A stretch of 64,000 bases of DNA from Polytrichum commune (lineage: Eukaryota > Streptophyta > Polytrichopsida > Polytrichales > Polytrichaceae): the NCBI GenBank assembly GCA_950295325.1, contig OX485806.1, forward strand, positions 35,652,001-35,716,000, given 5' to 3'. Below are positions 60,215 to 64,000 of the stretch, piece by piece. Each line of letters begins with the position of its first letter. Position 1 is the stretch's first letter. A model generated the notes under the pieces. The model was not told where the DNA came from, ran no database searches, and saw only the letters and a list, made by a program, of their open reading frames with translations. The position numbers were made by a program, and so were the translations under genes.

Positions 60215-62451
60215 ATGGCTTCTGAAAGTAACAACAACCGTGGAAGAGCTCGTCAACTTAATTTGAATGAGATTTTTGGTGGAAGAGTGTCTTCTCAATC
60301 TTCATTTCAGTCATCTCAACAAACTCCAGGATTTGAACATGAAATTTATTCTCTCAACATGAATAATGAGAGTGAATCTCAATCAGATGATGATGTTGGA
60401 AATGATGTAATTCGAGAACCTGCTCATGTCATTCCCAATCAACAATCAATAATCGAAGAGTTTTTAAGGCTTCATGGAAAATTGGTAGGCCATGGTTATT
60501 ACATTATAGACCAAATGATGGGCCAGCAACAGGTTTTATGAAATGCGTTGCTTGCCAAGAAATGCGTGTTGAATCCAGATGGGGGACAGGCATTGGTTGC
60601 AAAAGTTTACAAAAATCAGCTGTCAAGGTTCATGAAAAGAGTGTTGATCACAAACATTCGGTAACTCGTTGGGAGGATATACATTTTCCTCAACGTGCAA
60701 ATGCACCTCCAGTGATTCAAGGGTTGAATGTCATGATAGATAGAGAACAATCAAGAATCATCACTGTGATGAAAGTTTTATATTTTACAGTATGGAATGA
60801 TCGTTCAATATTGACTTATCAAGATACATGCCAATTGCTTTCACTACTACAAACTCCAAATATGCCTGTCAATGATGAATATGGTTCATATACTTCAGGA
60901 TATGCAACATTGGAATTTTTATGGGCAATTTCAAAATATCTCAATGATAAACTTTTATCAGAGGCGCAATCCTCTCCAATTTTTTCTTTGATGATAGATG
61001 AAGCCACTGATCGAACTCTTGAACAACATTTGATTGTTTATGTTGTTTATTTATCAAATAATGGGAAAGGACCTCATGTTACAAGATTTGTTGAGCTTTT
61101 GGCTCTTCGAGATGGTACAGCTGAATCTATGTATCAAATTGTTACTGGATTATTGGAGAAAATGCATTGGATGCCTCTAAAACAAGTAGCTCTAGCCACT
61201 GATGGGGCTTCTAGTATGACGGGACATCGTACAGGACTAGCAGCTAGAATGCGTGCAGAGGTTCCAACTCTCATAAATGTGCATTGTATTGCACATCGTG
61301 AGGCTTTAGCTGCAGGAGATGCAACTAGATCTTTTCCAGATTTTCAAATGTTGGATCGTTTTGCCAACAAAGTTTATGAGTGGGTGGGCCGTAGTACAAA
61401 TCGACGCAATGAGCTGAAACGATTGTTGAAAGATGTATTTGAAGAAGATTATGTAGTGGTTTTACAAATTCATACAGTACGGTGGCTTTCTCGAGGTAAT
61501 GTTATGACCCGCTTACTACAGTGCATGCCGGCATTATTGGAATTGTTCAGAGATGAAGAACCACATTGGTATGAGATTATGTGTTCTTTCAAATTTCATT
61601 TTTATTTGAACTTACTTGTGGATGTTTTACAAGAGTTGAATAAATTGAATATCAAATTTCAGTATGATATGGTTGATATCACAACTATTAGTGCAACCAT
61701 CGATATCACCATTTCAATTTTATCACGTCATTTTTTATCCGGGAATGGACCTATGTTTGGTCGTACAAGCAAGAATTTGGGAAAATTCTTGAGAGAATCT
61801 GCAGAAAATCTTCAATTGAGTTATGAAAATAATACAGGAGATCGTATTATTCATGCATTGGCAATTGATGGGCCCAATGAATTACAACAATGTGTATTGT
61901 TGGGTGCATCTTATGTGCAAAGAGTTGTTCATGCTTTGAACGATCATTTCCCAGACCTTCCAATATTCAGTGCGGCCAAACTTTTCAGCCCTCGTAATTA
62001 TCCAAGCAATGATAGTGACCGAATCACAAATACCGAATTGTGGCTCGAAAGAATATTGTTGAAGTTTCAATACACTGAAGAAGAGAGTGACATGTGTAAG
62101 GGAGAACTCTGGGAATTTACGGAAACACTTCGACATGAGTGTGAGAACAAAACGATATTTGAGGCTTGGTGCATATGTGGTAGCAATTTGGAATGGCATA
62201 CAAATTGGCCTAAACTTATGCAACTTTGGCAAAAAATTATACTCATTCCATCAAGTATAGCTATTTGTGAGAGAGGATTTTCCAAACAAAATGCAATCAA
62301 AAGCCACTTGCGCAATAGGTTGAACTTGAAGACCCTTGATGCTCTTATGCGGGTTTCTCTCTGTGGGCTTGAAGTGGATGCAATGGATTGGGCTACCATC
62401 TTCAACATTTGGAGAAACACGCGAGACCGAAGGATACTTACGCTCGATTGA
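60215..62451 (+). pseudogene. hAT transposase (BED zinc finger, ZNF862-like), one frameshift
   Basis: An N-terminal frame (60215-60541) starts MASESNNNRGRARQLNLNEI; the main frame runs to 62451 and opens at 60367, so one frameshift between about 60440 and 60470 separates them. Before its first ATG (60538) the main frame already reads SWKIGRPWLLHYRP, the start of the BED-like domain, followed by CVACQEM and HEKSVDH (Cys/His pairs). Catalytic-domain blocks include FSLMIDEATDRT and LATDGASSMTGHRTG, then INVHCIAHREALA. The C-terminal hAT dimerisation region is complete: SIAICERGFSKQNAIKSHLR and LRNRLNLKTLDALMRVSL. No stop interrupts 637 codons. The family excises and inserts DNA at 8-bp targets. 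A sequencing error or a very recent mutation could explain the single break. Confidence 0.9.
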
Positions 62452-62667
62452 TTTTTATTATTTTTGTTACAAATCAAGTTTGTTTTATTATTATTCAAAA
62501 TATTAGTTTTCTAAAATATTGTGTAAGCCAAAAATTGAGGTGACATTTTGAAATAAAATGTAGATGTCAATTGACATTCATTTATTTTTTTGAAAACGTC
62601 ACGTGACACTTTGGATTTGAGGTTGAACGTCACATGAAATTTGTCAAACATACACCCTGCTTGTTTG

Positions 62668-64000
62668 TATTCCACTTTTATACATTTATAATGTTATTGA
62701 AATGAAATAGAAATTGCCGTTGCAAGGAGATAAAAGGACAACCAAAAGTACAACCGAGAAGCAACTTTTGGCAATGCTTCATGCTCCTGAAGAAGGTTCC
62801 CCACACCAAAGAGCATTCTCGAGAGGTGGGGTTTACATTACGCTCCAACACTGAAGAAATTCCAAAAACATTGAGAGCAAAATTTTGGATCCAAGGAGTT
62901 TATAGCATGATCTGAGTTCAAAGCACGAGGAAATGAAGTGGCATTTACATGGCATCACTTTCTTAATCAAATTGCATCAGTCCCAACTTGAGAAAGTACT
63001 CCGTCCAAGTTGAGAGCTTGGGTGTACATAAGTAGGGTCCATGAAGGGGGTGTTTTTGACCACTAGGTTATTGGACCCAAACCCTAATGTCAACCCACCT
63101 TAATTATAACAAGTGACCACACTTAAGGTTCTATTGCCAACCCCAAGAGCAATCACTGAATTAGAATGTGCGATTAGTGGGGATCTCATTAAAAATAATA
63201 AAATGCACAATAATTTGAGCGTTTGACATAATGTGCACCACTCACATTTTCTACCTTCAAAATTAACATGGATGATATATACCTAGTCATTTAAAGTGGA
63301 TACCTAGGATGAAAAATATAAATTGTGGTAGTTCATGATAATGGGATCTTGAAGAATAATGGACATATGTCAAGGTTTTCACTTTCCATTTCTTATACAA
63401 AGGATAAAAATTAAAATTCTACAAGAAACCCAAAGTAATTGTCACACGTTATTTCCTATCCTTATTAAGTTCCCAATGCCTACTAAGGGGAGAGAGGAAC
63501 CAGGGCAGGGGAGGATGAAAATGTAGATTAAAATTTGAAAACTTAATGTTGTAATTGATGATAAATTAACATGTAAATTGGGATAAGAGACCATGCATTA
63601 ATCTAGTGAACTTAATTTGTAATGAACCACAACCAACCTATAGGTGCAATATTGTTTACTATTACTCGAAAAATGTTAAGGAACCAAATTGATATGTCCC
63701 AATGCCGCAATGCATCCTTAATGTGACCAAAAATTATGTGACACAAATGATGCAATTTAATAAATAAATAAATAAATAAAACTATACCACACAATCACCT
63801 TCATTTATCGAACAAAGGACTTTCAAAAATCCCACTCCACGCACTCCTCATTCCTCCCACAAAGAACAATTCCAAGCTCCCCAAAGCTTGGCAAATTGAG
63901 TGACACTAACAATCTTGATTGATGAGTATTTTCTTGAAATTGGCAACACGCTTACCGACGCTCTACCTATATGGAACCAATGAAGCATCTAGTAGGTATC
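62668..64000. other. Intergenic, no gene seen
   Basis: AT-rich, with an AAAT/TAAA repeat near 63757-63780. CCCTAATGTCAACCCACCTTAAT at about 63090 resembles 7010-7030 and marks another dispersed repeat. No gene is supportable to the window edge. Confidence 0.4.

Larger units (their letters stand above)
58463..62659 (+). mobile_element. Complete hAT transposon, 8-bp TSD
   Basis: Ends CAGCGTATATGTTTGACAAA and, reversed, CAGGGTGTATGTTTGACAAA, the CAG...TG type of hAT, with a perfect 8-bp duplication CTTGTTTG at 58455-58462 and 62660-62667. Both subterminal regions carry palindromic GTCAATTGAC or ACGTCA(A/C)(T/G)TGACA strings (58536, 58601, 62568, 62598), likely transposase-binding sites. It contains one transposase ORF (60215-62451). 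At 4197 bp it is a full-length element of the superfamily and the best preserved transposon in this window. Confidence 0.95.

Noticed and set aside
60484-60535. A 48-nt intron to explain the frame change in the hAT transposase
   Set aside because: GT and AG are present, but 48 is a multiple of three and removal leads directly into a stop codon, so it cannot restore the frame; a small indel is the simpler explanation.
61882-62498. Minus-strand frames of 116 and 143 codons under the hAT transposase
   Set aside because: They are antisense shadows of the transposase coding sequence and have no motifs of their own.

Overview
The window looks like nuclear DNA of a land plant. Three multi-exon genes of plant type (a plastid-type APS kinase, a strictosidine-synthase-like/APMAP-like protein and a DUF707 protein) have canonical GT-AG introns. 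They sit in AT-rich DNA crowded with TIR transposons, MITEs, LINE remnants and simple repeats. The lineage cannot be fixed from sequence alone; a Tc1-type DD34E transposon and a BED/hAT transposase of the ZNF862 type would be less expected in a flowering plant than in a bryophyte, lycophyte, fern or gymnosperm. No bacterial, organellar, rRNA, tRNA or CRISPR features were seen.

Layout. 0-30 kb is essentially gene-free: an 8-bp-TSD TIR element with a broken ORF (2342-3823), a Tc1-like element with a dead transposase (4202-5363), a CACTA MITE (6039-6143), LINE remnants (7.8-8.6, 10.2-11.5 and 13.6-13.9 kb) with a 48-bp coding-like minisatellite between the first two, seven G/C homopolymer runs, a family of about 220-bp TA-target MITEs, a GGACACCC hairpin element (21833-22304) and a TIR element with a 37-codon ORF (22631-23154). 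30.8-35.0 kb holds the minus-strand APS kinase gene, with tandem duplications in two introns. 36.5-40.8 kb is a cluster of 8-bp-TSD elements, one nested inside another. 42.9-47.9 kb is the strictosidine-synthase-like gene (plus strand, 6 exons, 435 aa). 49.6-54.25 kb is the DUF707 gene (minus strand, 14 exons, 460 aa), convergent with the previous gene. 58463-62659 is a complete hAT element with TIRs, an 8-bp TSD and a nearly open transposase.

The three host genes are not an obvious pathway: APS kinase makes PAPS for sulfation in the plastid, while the other two are predicted membrane-anchored endomembrane proteins. The most unusual things here are (i) a group of TIR elements sharing a CACGGG-type end, a subterminal ACGTGC motif and 8-bp target duplications, one carrying remnants of a protein I do not recognise, and (ii) repeated local tandem duplication inside introns of two genes, each including a copy of the 5' splice site.
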